From Cloeon dipterum (Eukaryota > Arthropoda > Insecta > Ephemeroptera > Baetidae): a stretch of DNA of 64,000 nucleotides. This document shows positions 10,540-23,070 of this stretch, one piece after another. The stretch lies in assembly GCF_949628265.1 (NCBI RefSeq), contig NC_088790.1, positions 2,980,545 to 3,044,544 on the forward strand, written 5' to 3'. How positions within the stretch are numbered: position 1 is the first letter of the stretch; every line of letters begins with the position of its first letter. Under the pieces are notes generated by a model. It made no database searches. It saw only the letters and a program-made list of their open reading frames with translations, and had not been told where the DNA came from. The translations under genes were made by a program, and so were the position numbers.

Positions 10540-11260
10540 CCCATGTTTGAAAAGGCGACTTTATTTTCCGAATTTTTCCGCGCGAAAATCCCCTCGGTTA
10601 CTTCTGCTTTCCCCCAAGAGATGGTGCAGTGATCAACGCCGGCGCTTTTCCGCGTTGGTGCTAAAATCTGGTGGCATATCGGCATGCACGTCATCATCAG
10701 CATCAGCAGCAAATGAGTTGCGACTCGTCGGCGTCAGCGCTTACGAATTCGCGTTATAAAAGCATAGCCGGCGCGCGAGCGAGCACTGCTCAATATTTAT
10801 TGTGACAGTGGCGCAGATTGAATTGGGTGCAAAAATTGCATTAAGCAGGGAAGACGCGATAGAAATATTTTCGCCTGGCGCGTTGTATTGTTACATTGTG
10901 CTGGCACGGAATAACAGGCGGTCGGCAGGCGCACAAAAACGCGCGGTGAGACGTGAGATGATAAAATCAGCAGAAAATTTGCATCGGCGGATTCGATCAT
11001 TTTACCATTCTACTCGTGAATCTGAATTCAATGCGTGCCTACGGGCAAGCCAGAGAATGTTTTTCTGCGGCCTTGGCTAGAGAGAGAACGAGAACGAGAG
11101 AAAGGCCTCCCTGGGGGAAATGTTTTGTTGCGCGCCTTGGAAATGCCGCAGAGAATGTTTAAAAGCAACACTTGCCAAGATTTTTCATCATTTCTTCCTC
11201 TCCGCTCCTCGTCTAGCAAACGCATTGAGGCGAGCGAATTCGTAAATTAGTTTGGCTGCG
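10540..11260 (+). promoter_or_regulatory. TATA-containing promoter-like region
   Basis: TATAAAAG lies at 10755-10762 in a locally GC-rich stretch. An initiator-like gctcaata follows about 30-35 bp downstream, near 10788-10795. A long GC-richer stretch with no convincing frame follows. This could be the promoter and first exon of an unidentified plus-strand gene with large introns, or a chance match. No coding exon was found that could belong to it. Confidence 0.3.
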
Positions 11261-11579
11261 GTCGAGAGAAAGAGAGATAGAAAAACACAGTATTCGCGCC
11301 TTGGCTTTCATGACATGAAAATATTATTTTTGCAATTCCGAGTGACGGAAATTCTTGCCATCCATCATGCTAATTAGATTTTGAAAAGAGCAAGTCTTAA
11401 AATACAGCACAAATTTGAAATATCCTGCACAGCCGTGTTTTAGAACCATAAATAATGAGAACGAATAAAGAATTTCTGGGCATTTTGAAAATAGATTTTG
11501 TTGCAAACCTTGTAAATTAGTAATTTAATCAGTATTCGCACATATTCTCTAAAAACCGTTGCGATTGTGACACATGCTG

Positions 11580-11880
11580 TGATACATATTTAATTTTCTG
11601 GAGTACCACGCCCCCATTTTAAAATTCCCGCGAGTTAAATGTCTGAAAACGTCCGTCGTCCGTCAGGTTCTATGATTTTCCCGCACTTCGGGAAAATTCC
11701 CACGGTTTCTTTGCTTCCTATTCAAACATTCTCACGAGTTTTCTAACATAAAAGTCAGATTTTACGGTTTTCCCGCGCTTTGCAACACGTGCCACGCCTT
11801 CTTTTCAGTTTTCTAGGGATCGCCACGCCCCTATTTCAAAATTCCCACTAAGTCGCACCCTCTTCCCGTGGTTACTGTTA
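11580..11880. repeat. Dispersed GGCGTGG-type repeat block (reverse orientation)
   Basis: Reverse-complement phrases of the same family are present: accacgccccc, ttcccgcgagtta, ttttcccgcgctttgcaaca and gtgccacgcctt, with gatcgccacgcccc afterwards. Two to three degraded units. Confidence 0.65.
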
Positions 11881-13386
11881 ATAGAGAATGCAGAAGACGT
11901 AATTTACGCAACAAAAAATTGCAAATAATTTTAAAAAATATTACAAATTAACAGTAAAGTGCACTTTATTGCCATCATATATATAAATGACAGAGTCGCT
12001 GCATGCATTTGTAAGAATTGATTTCGAGCCAAATAAGCCTGCAGAGATGGATGAGCTCCCCGCGGAAATGCCATGCATCATTGTCAGCGTCAAATTAAAT
12101 TTATATTACACATGTCTGCGCTACATTTTTATTTATAGGACTGCGCGCGCGGACACTCGAGTGTGTGTGGTGTGTGCTGAGCCAAGCAAATATTTCAGTG
12201 TCGCACAATGGTGCGCCGCGAAATGCATTTGCACCAGAAGTGGGGGTAGAAAGCAGAATTTTTTTCTCGGAGCGCATCATCGCATGTCAAAGGGGGTGCA
12301 GCTTTTTCCGCACCCCGACCGATCCAGCAGAAAAGAGACATTTTTTGTTGCCCGAGGCACTACTGTTCCGTCTCAAAGAAGATATTTACTTTTGTTGCCG
12401 ACTTTCTGACAAAGCAAGGAAAAGCGTTGTTTTCAATATGTCGAGTCAGGAATTTTTCTAGTATTGATGTTTATGAGATCTTTTTTTTGTTGGTCAAACA
12501 AAAGGAAAACGAAAATGTTGTTTTTATAAGCTGAGCGGATTGTGCGAAGGAATTTAATAATAATGGCGGATCAAATGCGAAAATGGAGGGAAATCGGCTC
12601 AGATTTGTAACAGACAAAGAGAATATATAATTTATTTGTATGCTGGCCAGATCTGTATAATACGCACTGAGCGAAGAGTCTGAGAGCTTTTATCGCACTT
12701 CTCTTGGAACCAATCCGACTAATTAAAAGGGATAAATCAAAGAAAGAGAGACCAAAGGTCGGTGAATGGATAAAACTTTCGCCAGTGGCACATTGAAACA
12801 ATAAGAACTTTCGACGCGTTGAAAGATTTTCATTTTTCGCTTGGAACAATTTACAAAGACGAATTTTCCAGTGGAGCAGACTCAATAATAATATCATATC
12901 ACTGATATTGCTTGATTCCGAGTGGATGACGATTTATTGCATTCTCAGCAGAACTTTCAACATCAATATCGCGGAATGCAGTTTCAATCATTGTGGCATT
13001 AAGGGCGAAAGTTTATGAGCCAATTTAGAAACGCTTTGGTCGCCGTTTTTTTCTTTTCAGGCCACCGACCGTTATTAGTTTTCCGCAAGCAGTACAGTTT
13101 CAACAATCATAAACCAATATTGTTGCGGCAGCAGATCAAAGAGTACGAGGACAGTGATTTATTCCTTTTCTCAGCTTCGCCGTATCTATTGCGGGCATCG
13201 CAGCAAAAGAAAGAAAACGTCTACATCTATGTTGGTGCAACATCCACCAGTCGAAAAGGAGAAAGAGTGATTTGTTCACAAGTTCCCGGGGGAGATCATA
13301 ATGTTGTGAATTGCGCGGGAGCTGCTAACGCATGCGCGTTGCGTCAGTCAATCGCGTCAAGGATTCTTCAAGAAAAGAATTTCGCA
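11881..13386. other. Intergenic DNA without recognised genes
   Basis: Several frames of 100-140 codons exist but their products are low in recognisable motifs, rich in F, K and R, and lack support from neighbouring splice signals. I see no RNA gene. Confidence 0.4.
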
Positions 13387-13770
13387 TTTAAAGATCGTCT
13401 TTGACGAAGTTTCTGAGCACACCAATCGATTCTTGAGGGTCGAATTAGGTAAAGTGGATATTTTTGCCGACCAAAAAGTGCAGCACGACGTGTGAACATT
13501 TTTCCCGCCAAAACAATTTGAATGCGAGAAGTGCGCATGCGTCAGAGCTGGTTTGAACACTTGCAGAGAGACCGCCTGAACGAATGACTTCTTTGTCAGA
13601 TCCAGCCAGCTCTGAGACGCATGCGCACTTCCGGCATTCATATTGTTTTGGCGGGGAAAATGTTCGCACGTCGCGCTGCACTTTTTGGAGGGAAAAAATA
13701 TCCACTTTACCTAATTTGACCCTCAAGAATCGATTGGTGTGCTCAGAAACTTCGTCAAAGAGGTCTTGAA
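13387..13770. mobile_element. Family 1 palindromic MITE, copy B
   Basis: Begins tttaaagatcgtctttgacg and ends cttcgtcaaagaggtcttg. Both arms carry ccaatcgattcttgagggtcg, aggtaaagtggatat, cccgccaaaacaat and the tgcgcatgcg palindrome, in opposite orientations. Length about 384 bp with a short unique centre. No coding capacity. Confidence 0.8.
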
Positions 13771-16700
13771 AACAATTATTGATAATTTTGTGTTTCTAGC
13801 TGCGATTGCAAATCGACAGAACATCTCTTTATATTTTGAGAAGACCCAAAAAATTGGTTTTCTGCTCAATGGTGGACGATTGTTAAGCGATTTACCTACT
13901 AGAGGAGATTCTTTCTCGGCGACATTTTTCCTCCACTTAAAGAGATTCCCCTATAATTTCACTTTCAATAGGAAACAGTGCCAACTCAATTCACCCCCTG
14001 TGAGAGGAGGAAAACGCGGAATGCAAGAAGCTGAATGATATCTTTCTCTCCCTTTGAAGCCAAACAAGCAGAGCTAGAGAATTGAGCGGCGGCGAAGATA
14101 GGGTGCTCTCCTTTATTCACTTGAGCCAAACAGCGATAAACAAGGCTGCGCGTCCATTTATCCGTCCGAGAGCATAGAGAGCGTGGGCCGGCTTAATGGG
14201 CATGTACAGTACCTGCCGAACCTCTGCATCTGCAGCGAGGAGAGTGTGTGGCGTACCGGCCGGCCGGCGCTCCCATTCGGCGGGCAACAAGATCCCCTCA
14301 ATCAACCGGTCAATCAATCAACCCCCTGACAGCCCTCTCATCAACAACCCTCCTCACTCGGTGGCTTATTAATTGAATCCTTCAGGGAAAGCTCTCTTTT
14401 ACTTTGCACCAAACTTTTCTCCAAGGTGCAATATCCTGCAATTTAACTTGTCGATCGTAGTCGTTTGTCTCTTTTGAAGCTGTTAACGGAAGCGATAGTT
14501 AATTTTCAGTGCAGAATATGCACCGCATTTGAAGGGGAAAACTAGAGAAATTTTGATCTTTTCAATTCCAATTTCCAATGCAAATATTTAACAAAAAAGC
14601 AAAATGCGTAAAAATTACCATTTAATACGCAAAACTGATTAAAGATAGACTGTTCTCAAAATACTGAACTCAACCGTCCGTATCCATAGTAATTTAATTT
14701 GTATTTTTATTGAACAGGGATGAGTCCAAGAAATTCTTTTGGCATATTTTATTCAAAAATTTCATATAAATAAAACTCACTTTGTAAGTTTAATATTTAA
14801 AATTCTTTTACTTACGCAAAAAATAGTACAATAGAGAAAAACCCTCAAGAAAATGTGTTGGTTTGGTGCAGATATACGACACACTTTTTATTTTGTAGAG
14901 TGTACAGTTTTAAATTCATATGCCAAAAATTTTATCCGTTTTGCTATGCGTTGGCAATAATTTCTATAGTTGAAAAGCCGTCTATGGGTCTGGAAATTCT
15001 GCTGAATAAAAATTGCGAAGAGCGAGCCTAGTTCCGCATGCCTCCTCGCGGGTCCTCTCTGCTGCTGTTGTCGGATGAACATAAAAAAGAAAGTGCGTTG
15101 TCGTGCGGGCAGAGCGGCTTTGTAAAAAAAATACACGAACACACGCACAAAAGAAAGAGGCCGTGGCACGCCAAATTCTGATATATGCCCGATCCGAATG
15201 TGTGCGTGCGCCATAAATCAGGGCGGGCGCTAATGTAGGGTCACCCTGGGACCCCGGCCAGGGAGGGGAGGGGGCGCTAAAACAAGCGATAAATATAAGC
15301 TGTGTTTTATGGGCTCCATTGATCACTATTAGCTGCCAAGATTTCATTTTGCGAAGGCTCGAGCGTAACGTTCTCGTCCGATTTGTTTGTTACGCAATAT
15401 ATTTTAAAATAAATAAACTTTACAGAAAAAAGTGAATTATTACACGATTTGGGAAATATATAAGCTAAAATTTTGCACACCATGACGAGAGAAATTTAAA
15501 TAAAGCGATAAATCACTGACAAACTGTCGAGTTTATCGAGAAATTTGATTAAATCTGTCGGGCGATTAAGCTTTGATGCTAACGACCATTCAATCGCAAG
15601 CGATCGTGAACATAAACAGCAAAATTTTGAACCGTCAATTTCAGACTTTGGTTGTAAAATAAAAGCCAGCCGTGGTTATTGCCTTTTTGCCCGCGGAGAA
15701 GGCTGTTTGCGCGAGTGTGTGGTTGTGACACTGCCGCTGGAGGAGGTGCAATTTATTGCTGCCCATTATTGCGTGTTATTGAAAAACATGTGTTTACATT
15801 ATTCTGTGCTGAATATTAAGCTCTTCTCGCATATTCCCATGCGTGTTCTGGCTGCGGCAACATTTCCACCTCAAACGACAGTTATTTACTCGGCGCAAAC
15901 AACCACAAATATTATATATCACCTTTTGCTACTGCTACAACATGATTTTTATTTAATAATTTACTATCCCTTGTTTATTTGAAAAAAGATAACAATTTGC
16001 CAAATGGTTCTGATATTGTAAAGTTTTAGCCGAATAAACTGCCAACATTTCTCGAAAGGTTGTAGCATTTCGAGAAATTTCACATTTTTTTAAACCGCTC
16101 AGCGAGACGAATCGAATGATGTACCACTATCGTACTTTTGGAGTAATATTAAATAATTTTTCCAAATATTTCCAACATAAATCGTTTTGGGGAAAATCGC
16201 AAGCAGAAATTCAACGGCTTGAAGGAGGGTTTTAATTTTTCAATGAAAGTTTTCATAAAGCAAGCTTTATAAAAGCTAATTGAAAATTTAATACATATAG
16301 GAGGGTCAATTTTTCAATCGGCTTTTCCAGGATATTCGGGAGGGAAAAATTCATACGTGATCAGATTTCAATAAATTTTATATTTTTGGAATCTGGGCTT
16401 TTTAAAAATTGAATTTCATTTAAAAAAAATGATTTACCACTTTTAGGCCACGTGGAAAGTGGTTTCACTGGATGAGAAGAGCTCAACGGTGTTCAAATTT
16501 TCGTCCTCCGGCCAAAAAACTCGAAAATTCTCAAACTAGAAATCCAAAAGTTCCTGGTAAATCCCATAAATGCGGGTTTTCCGGTCAAAACAATACCCTC
16601 GGAACTATGTACCTATTTCCTGGTCAATATTTTCCGGGCTTTTCGCGGGCCGCGGCATCATCCATGTGGGATTTTGGTAATAATTATTTGTTTAGCAGAA

Positions 16701-17853
16701 TTTTTTCCTCAAAAAGCCAAATAAAATATACATAGCCGCCGCACTCGTTTGTTGTCAGAGCAACCGGAATTATTATTATTCTACGCGTTTTTTTATTTAA
16801 ATTTATGCAGCTAAAATTGTTTTTACCTTCCAGTCATTTTTGTGTTGTTTTGAGGAGAGCACAAAATTTTGTTGCCCCCTAAATGAAATAAAAGGGGTTA
16901 ATGCTATAAAAGAGAGTTCTTTCCCTTGACATTGTTTGCGACTTACAGCATCCATCTGTTTCCAACCGCAAAATGGTCCGGACAGATTGAATTTTCTCCG
17001 TTTTTTTGAGCAGGAAATTGGAAAGCTGGGCGGCCAGATAAATCGAGCGTCCAGGTAGGATAAATGCATCGCTCGCAGGCGGGAGGAATGTCCCGGCTGT
17101 GCCGATGCTGAGCTCTCGAGTAATTGCGTTACACTCACTCAGCCCCCGAAAAGTAATCAATTTCCTGCTTGCGAGGGTAATGCTCTCACAGCTGCCGGGC
17201 AGGATAAATAATTATGAAAGTTTGCTCTGCTCTCGCTCGCTCGCTCGTCAAACGGCCGGGCTTCTCATCGTTAGTGCGGAAAAAATGTCTCAAGAGGCAG
17301 ATATTTAAGGGCTATTTGCACAGCAGGTATCGATTCGCCGCGTGCGGCTCAAGGTAGAATTTAATTTTAAAATTGCGCCGCCTCCGCCACCGGCAGCTCA
17401 TCCTCCGGTTTTTGCTCTCGTTGCTTCCGACGCGGGCGAAAAGGGTTAAGTAAGTTGCGGTTACGTGACCGCACATGCTGTAGAATTATGACCAACATGC
17501 GTCCAGACCTAATAAACCATACTGACTGCAGGGTGAAAAAGTGGAAACTGGCCTCTCGCGCGCACGTTTATGAGTCTGGTCGCAAGTGTCGGACGTGGCT
17601 CTGCATCTGCACGCCGCACACATGCCGCTCCGTGTTTTGCCTTCTGCAAAATATCAATTATCCCGACCAAGTTTAATGCTCTCGTGTGGCTAAAAAGTTT
17701 ATAGGCAAAGCACACTTTCAGGATCTTTATTTTTTGTAAGGGTGCTTGACAAGATTTCGTCACATCAGAATTTTGTTTTGAAGGTAAGTGCAAAAATCTT
17801 GGCGAATTCGGTAAACTGATGATATTTGCAATTTAAACATCCTCTCATCGATA
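13771..17853. other. Intergenic DNA without recognised genes
   Basis: Mixed AT-rich and GC-rich blocks. A GC-rich stretch near 14100-14330 contains purine and pyrimidine runs. Open frames here (up to 145 codons) have no recognisable domain. Nothing else can be supported. Confidence 0.35.
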
Positions 17854-18215
17854 TTTAAAGACCGCGTCTTTGACGAAGTTTTTGAGCGCACCAATCGATT
17901 CTTGAGGGTCGAATTATGTAAAGTGGATATTTTTTCCGACTAAAAAGTGCAGCGCGACGAAGAACTTTTTTCCCGCCAAAACAATATGAAATTATATATG
18001 CGTCTGAGCTAGTTTAAGCACTTGCAGAGAGACTTCTTTGTCAGATCCAGCCAGCTCTGACGCATGCGCACTTCTCGCATTCATATTGTGTTGGCGGGAA
18101 TTAAAGTTCATCGTCACAATGCACTTTTTGGTCGGAAAAAATATCCACTTTACCGAATTCGACCCTCAAGGATCGATTGGTGTGCTCAAAAACTTCGTCA
18201 TAAGATGCTTTTTAA
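17854..18215. mobile_element. Family 1 palindromic MITE, copy C (decayed left arm)
   Basis: Starts tttaaagaccgcgtctttg and ends aacttcgtcataagatgctt. The terminal arms with ccaatcgattcttgagggtc and gtaaagtggatattttt are intact. In the left arm the tgcgcatgcg motif has decayed to atatatgcgtc, while the right arm keeps cgcatgcgcacttctcgc. Confidence 0.75.
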
Positions 18216-18664
18216 GTTTGAACCCGAGATTTATTTACCTCCCTGTTTTCATATTACGAACAAAAGGCTTTTTTCGACCTGTAAAAACACAGATTTACGA
18301 AACCTGCACTGACCCGTCGTGATTTTCCCTGGATAGATGAATAACTCAACCCCACATCAACCTCATATAAGGAATGGAAATTTTCTACACGCGACAGATA
18401 GGATCGTCTAATGATTATTAAAAATCAAATAGAAAAGTATCTCGTTATACTAGTAGCTCATAAGCAGACTACGTCAAAGGCAAAGTAATTCAAAGCCTAG
18501 CCGCGTGCAAATCCCATTTATTAAAAGTCAAAATCAATCATACGCTCGTTGCGACCTCATTTCTGAAGAGAAATTTCATCACCAGCGCCGTTGGGGTTTC
18601 TCAACAAGAAAACTCTCAGCTCGACTTGAGTTTAATTGCAGTAAACACTTTTTTAATCCAAGAA

Positions 18665-18665
<1 letters not shown>

Positions 18666-18737
<72 letters not shown>
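18666..18737. repeat. (CT)n microsatellite
   Basis: An uninterrupted run of CT dinucleotides of about 72 bp. Frames read through it (poly-SL or poly-ER) are artefacts. Confidence 0.95.
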
Positions 18738-18739
<2 letters not shown>

Positions 18740-18740
<1 letters not shown>

Positions 18741-19568
18741 GGGGCTGATTAATTTTCAATCTTTTTTTCCGTGAGGCGCGAATTAATGCACTCGATGAGG
18801 ACGGGAGAAAAATTTTGTTTGCCATAGCTCAAGCGATATTTTTCAATTAAAACTCGGGCGAGTAATTAATTTCGCCGAGTCCTCATCCCTCGTCTCACTT
18901 TTCTCTCCTTCGGCGTCGCGCATTCTTAATTAAAAATTGGAACGAAGAATTTTCGCCTATTCATGCATCATAATTGCGAAATGCAATCAGCAAGTAGTGC
19001 TGCTGGCAGAACTTTGAGAAGGAAAAAAAGAACCCCTCGAGTACTTTCAGCTGCAGAACGGCTGTCATTTGACGAGAGCGCAGATGCAGGCCGAGATAAT
19101 TTTCCTCTCTTTTCAATTAAAATGCAAGAACAGAGAGAAAGAGAACTCGCGCTGCTTTTATGTGCGCTCAGCTTCATCCACTTTTTGCAGCAAAAAGCGG
19201 CCAAGACGATGATGGCTGGCTGCTGAGTGTCGTCAGCATTTATTTCCATTCACATGCAGTCAGCACATAGCGAGTTTCTCTTTGACTTGCTAATTACCTA
19301 TTAATTAAGCTCACTTCATGTGGTTTCTGATTGCAGCAGAACTGGCTTCTGCGTACTGTTCGCGTGCACGGCACAAAAATAATAGAAGAATTGCACAAAG
19401 AGCAGGTCTTTTCAAGGCAAAAAGCGCATATCCTTTCGCTACTTCACAGTGAATGTTCCAGAACAAAAACCTGTGGTTGGCTCGATTCTCAAGGAAATGA
19501 GTGCATTTCTGGGATCTAACACTGCTCATGGTTCCGCAATGTCAGAGATGGCAGAAGGTGGTTCAGAA
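18740..19568. other. Intergenic DNA without recognised genes
   Basis: AT-rich to mixed sequence following the CT run, with no convincing coding exon or repeat. Confidence 0.35.
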
Positions 19569-20067
19569 GAGTCGTGCAGATTAGCGGACCGGCGCGCATT
19601 CCACGTGCCTATCTTTTCCCATGTTAAATGAGTTTTTGCTAGCTGCTCTGTGTCAAAATAACTGAAGGCCACCGCACCTAATTTGGTATCAAACTAAAGC
19701 GCATGAGTTGATCTACAACATAAGCCGAATGAAACCATGACCGTGGAAAATATAAAACCGAAAATTGTCTCCTTTTTGTCTGAGAAAAAAGCTACAGTTG
19801 GAGCAGACGACAGTATACTGTCGTCTGCTCCAACTGTAACTTTCTTCCCAGACAAGAAGGGGCACTTTTTTATTTTTCCCGTGGTCATGGTTCCGACTTG
19901 TGTTGTAGATCAACTCGTGCGCTTTCGTTTGACACCAAATTGAGTTGCGGATTGCGTCAGTAATTTTGATACAGAGCCGCTAACGAAAACTCATTTAACA
20001 TGGAAAAAGATAGGGACGTGGATCTGCGCAGGGCAAACGCGCGTCGGTCCGCTAAGCCACGCGACTC
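19569..20067. mobile_element. Long foldback (inverted-repeat) element
   Basis: The whole 500-bp stretch is an imperfect palindrome centred between 19815 and 19816. The innermost 46 bp (19793-19838) is a perfect palindrome with 23-bp arms and no loop. Outer arm pairs include gattagcggacc near the left end with ggtccgctaa near the right end, catgttaaatgag with ctcatttaacatg, and accatgaccgtgg with its complement near 19880. It is unrelated in sequence to the other MITE families here. A transcript through it would form a long hairpin. Confidence 0.8.
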
Positions 20068-22917
20068 CGAATATAAGAACTCTAGACATGTTCTCCGTTA
20101 GTTCATAACCAACGAGATGTGCTGAATGAGCCGAAGTTCAAGAAAATGTTCTTTTCGTAAAGGCAAAGTTGTCGTGTCTCCCTGCATTTCCATTGCACCC
20201 CAAACTTTCCAATTGCACTTTGGGTGCAGCACAAAAAGCGGATTACTTTCTGTCCGTTTCCTTCCCGCCGAATGCGTTTCTCTCTCCGTTCCCCAGAGCC
20301 TTCCCAAAAGCTATTCCACCGCTATACATACTAGTAGTTTTATGCGCGGCGTAGTGTTTTCATTGTTGTTCAGAATTATTCCGGCGGCAGCCATCCCTCG
20401 CAACAGCAAAAACAAGGACGGAAACAACACCGGCTCACAGGAAAGGATGTTTCTGTTTCATCTCTGTGAGGCTAGCCAGCAGCACACTCTAACTTGCAGC
20501 GTGCAAAAAGTGTTTAAACAATTCTGTCATCAGCAATATGGTTGGAATTGCAAAAGAACTGCTAGATTTCAACGAGGAAATTTCCACTCAGATAAAGTGA
20601 AATCATTCGGATGGAAAATTTATTTTTAATTCCACACCAGAAACAATTCATGTTCATTCACTTTTTATTCTTCACTCTGCTGTTTTTACGCTCTCTGCAC
20701 TTTGAGAACTAGCCTAGCGAAAAAATGGAGCGAGATACACGGAAAACGAGTCCGGATTTGAAATTGTAAGGGAAAAAATCTATCCAAAGAACGAAAACGT
20801 CATTTTTCGAGCGTCAAAATTAAGCTCAAGACCTCCAACAATTCTGAATATGAAGTTAAAATTTGATTTTATGTGTACAATTTTTGATATACCGACTGTT
20901 CAAATAATCCAAGAGGGAGCCAATGAATTGAATCCTGAAAAAGAACACTTTATATATGTATAAGCTCACGTGCAGGGCTTGCCAAAAAAGATTTCAGAAT
21001 TCGTTGCGAATAATGCGGAACATTCAAATCACGAATGTGACGCAAATTGTGCGGAGAAGGCGAGGAAATTGATCTAAAGGAAATCAATTTGAGCGAATTC
21101 GCAATGCCAGAGCCACTTTTCGCCGGCGTCGACACAAAACTGCGGCGGAATTCGCGCATATATACCATCGAGAGTCGGTCTGCGCGGCGCGAAATGGGAG
21201 CTTTCCGTCCGGCCTCGGCGCAAAGCAGCTGAAAAACGCGCGGCAATTTGCGATTTGTGTCTGGAAAGACGCGCGGCTGCATGGCTGATACTTGGATGAT
21301 GAATTAAATCGGCGTGCTGTCAGACGCGCGAGAAGCAATCAGCATGCCCGTCACGTTGGCCGCTGTTATTATTACTGTCGGGCACGAGAAAGCGAGAGCG
21401 ACATTGTGTGTGCTGCCGAATTTTGTCTCTCGCATTTTGACGCTCGCCAGTTTGGTTGACAGGTGCGTTGGGGGTGCGCGCCAGCCTGGCCACACGTGGC
21501 CCAAAGGGCCGGCGCGGACGTGAGCCGAATGGCCAACCGGCCTCTGAAAACTTTACGACCGCCAGGAATGTAATATTTTGACCTGTTTCAACCGCTTCAA
21601 CTCAATTTTCGACGACGAGCAGTTTAAGGGGCTTTACCCTCCTTGTCGGCAGCTGCAATCCCTGATATTTGTTTCTGAACTGTTTGCTTTATGTTGGAAC
21701 TCTTCAACTGCAGCAGTATTTTCACGGACGATCAAAATTTTCTATGGTCGGAAATTTTGTGCAGATGTTACAGAGAAAGATTTTTTAATTCTCTCTTTTA
21801 CTCTATTTTTTAATAAAATTAAATCACAATTTTTCAGCCAAACTTATTCCTGATTTTAATTTCATTCAGTTATCTCAAACCAATTTGGTCCTCCGGCCTG
21901 TGGGATTTCATAAAAAAAAATAGAAAAAAATTACGAAATCTTTCCATTTTCCATTCCACTTAATCACAGAAATTCTTCAAAGTAATCCGGCAGCAATGAT
22001 CAAGTGAGAAAAGGTGTCGTGAGTGGTGCATGCAGCAGAAGTTCGGCTAAAAGGCCAACCAAATCTTTGATTCGGGTGCAAACTTTTAGGGAGGGAATAA
22101 ATCCGAGCGTCCGAGGATTTGACGAAGTGTAAGCACACACACACACACTTTGCGCACACCCCTGGCAGCCGAGCCGCCGAGCCGGAGTCCCGCGAGACAA
22201 GAGGCCGACTCTTATTTATGAATCGGAATATGAATGGACTGGCTGAACAAACAGACGAGACAAAACTTTTTGCCATTGTTTTCTTGAGCAAACAATCAAC
22301 TTTGTTCACTTGCGAGCGGGCAAACTTTCGCGGATCCTTTTGCTGAAGCCGAAGCAGCAGCGGCTGTCGAGGGGAAAAATAAAGAGGCGCGGCTTGACTA
22401 TCAAATTCGCTTCCATCACATGAATAAATTACCAGTCCGCAACGTGTTTTGTATAAAAGAATAATCCAGCGCAAGTATTTGGTCGGACACAAGAAATTCT
22501 ATATGCAAATGTGGCGGCTGCGAATTTGGTTGCCGATGCAAATGGCTTTCCAGCTTGAGAGCGGAACCGCAGAGAAGAGCTGCTTTTCACATACGCCCTA
22601 TTCAATTACGACGTACAGCACTTGCTAAGTTAATCCAAACGCCATTTAGAAAGGCGAAACAGTGACCACGACAGAATTTAACTAATTACGCAAATGGGGC
22701 AATATGCATTGCGGGACAAAAATCTTTAATTCATCCAATCTAGATTCTTCCAATTTTCATTTGTTTCGCCGACTTTTTTAAATAAAAATCCCTTTATGAC
22801 CTAGGCCTAGACAAAATTTAGAACACTGGAACGCTTAGAGCTATATTTAATTGTCTTTTTCATTATTTAAATAGGCAACGAGTGACACCACTGCATGTTC
22901 AATTTTTTGCCAATTTT
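20068..22917. other. Intergenic DNA with GC-rich stretch, no gene recognised
   Basis: 21040-21540 is GC-rich, with a TATATA near 21160 and frames on both strands, none recognisable. A short (CA)n run lies near 22135-22148. An open frame of 167 codons (20126-20629) shows no domain. Confidence 0.35.
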
Positions 22918-23070
22918 GTCAGCACCAAATCTCGGGTTCTAGCTGCCAGAATTGCAAAAATTGCAAATCTTCTGACTCGTCTCAATCTCCTCTAAATAGC
23001 CGAAGGGGTTTGAGGGTGATTAACCGGCATTCCCTTCAACCCCATGCACTTGAACTTACAGGCTAACGAC
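22918..23070. repeat. Dispersed repeat family 3, single copy
   Basis: Contains caaatctcgggttcta, gccagaattgcaaaaat and ctgactcgtctcaatctcc, then aatagccgaaggggtttgag. The same ordered phrases occur at 29.4, 31.0, 32.3, 32.6, 34.1 and 36.2 kb. Confidence 0.6.

Noticed and set aside
13015..13404. 129-codon plus-strand frame ending in a MITE
   Set aside because: The 3' end reads into a family 1 MITE arm and the rest has no recognisable motif.
18505..18774. Frame with a long SL repeat
   Set aside because: Translation of a CT microsatellite; the other frames and strand give ER repeats, and there is no conserved flank. The same applies to the GA tract at 56710-56772.
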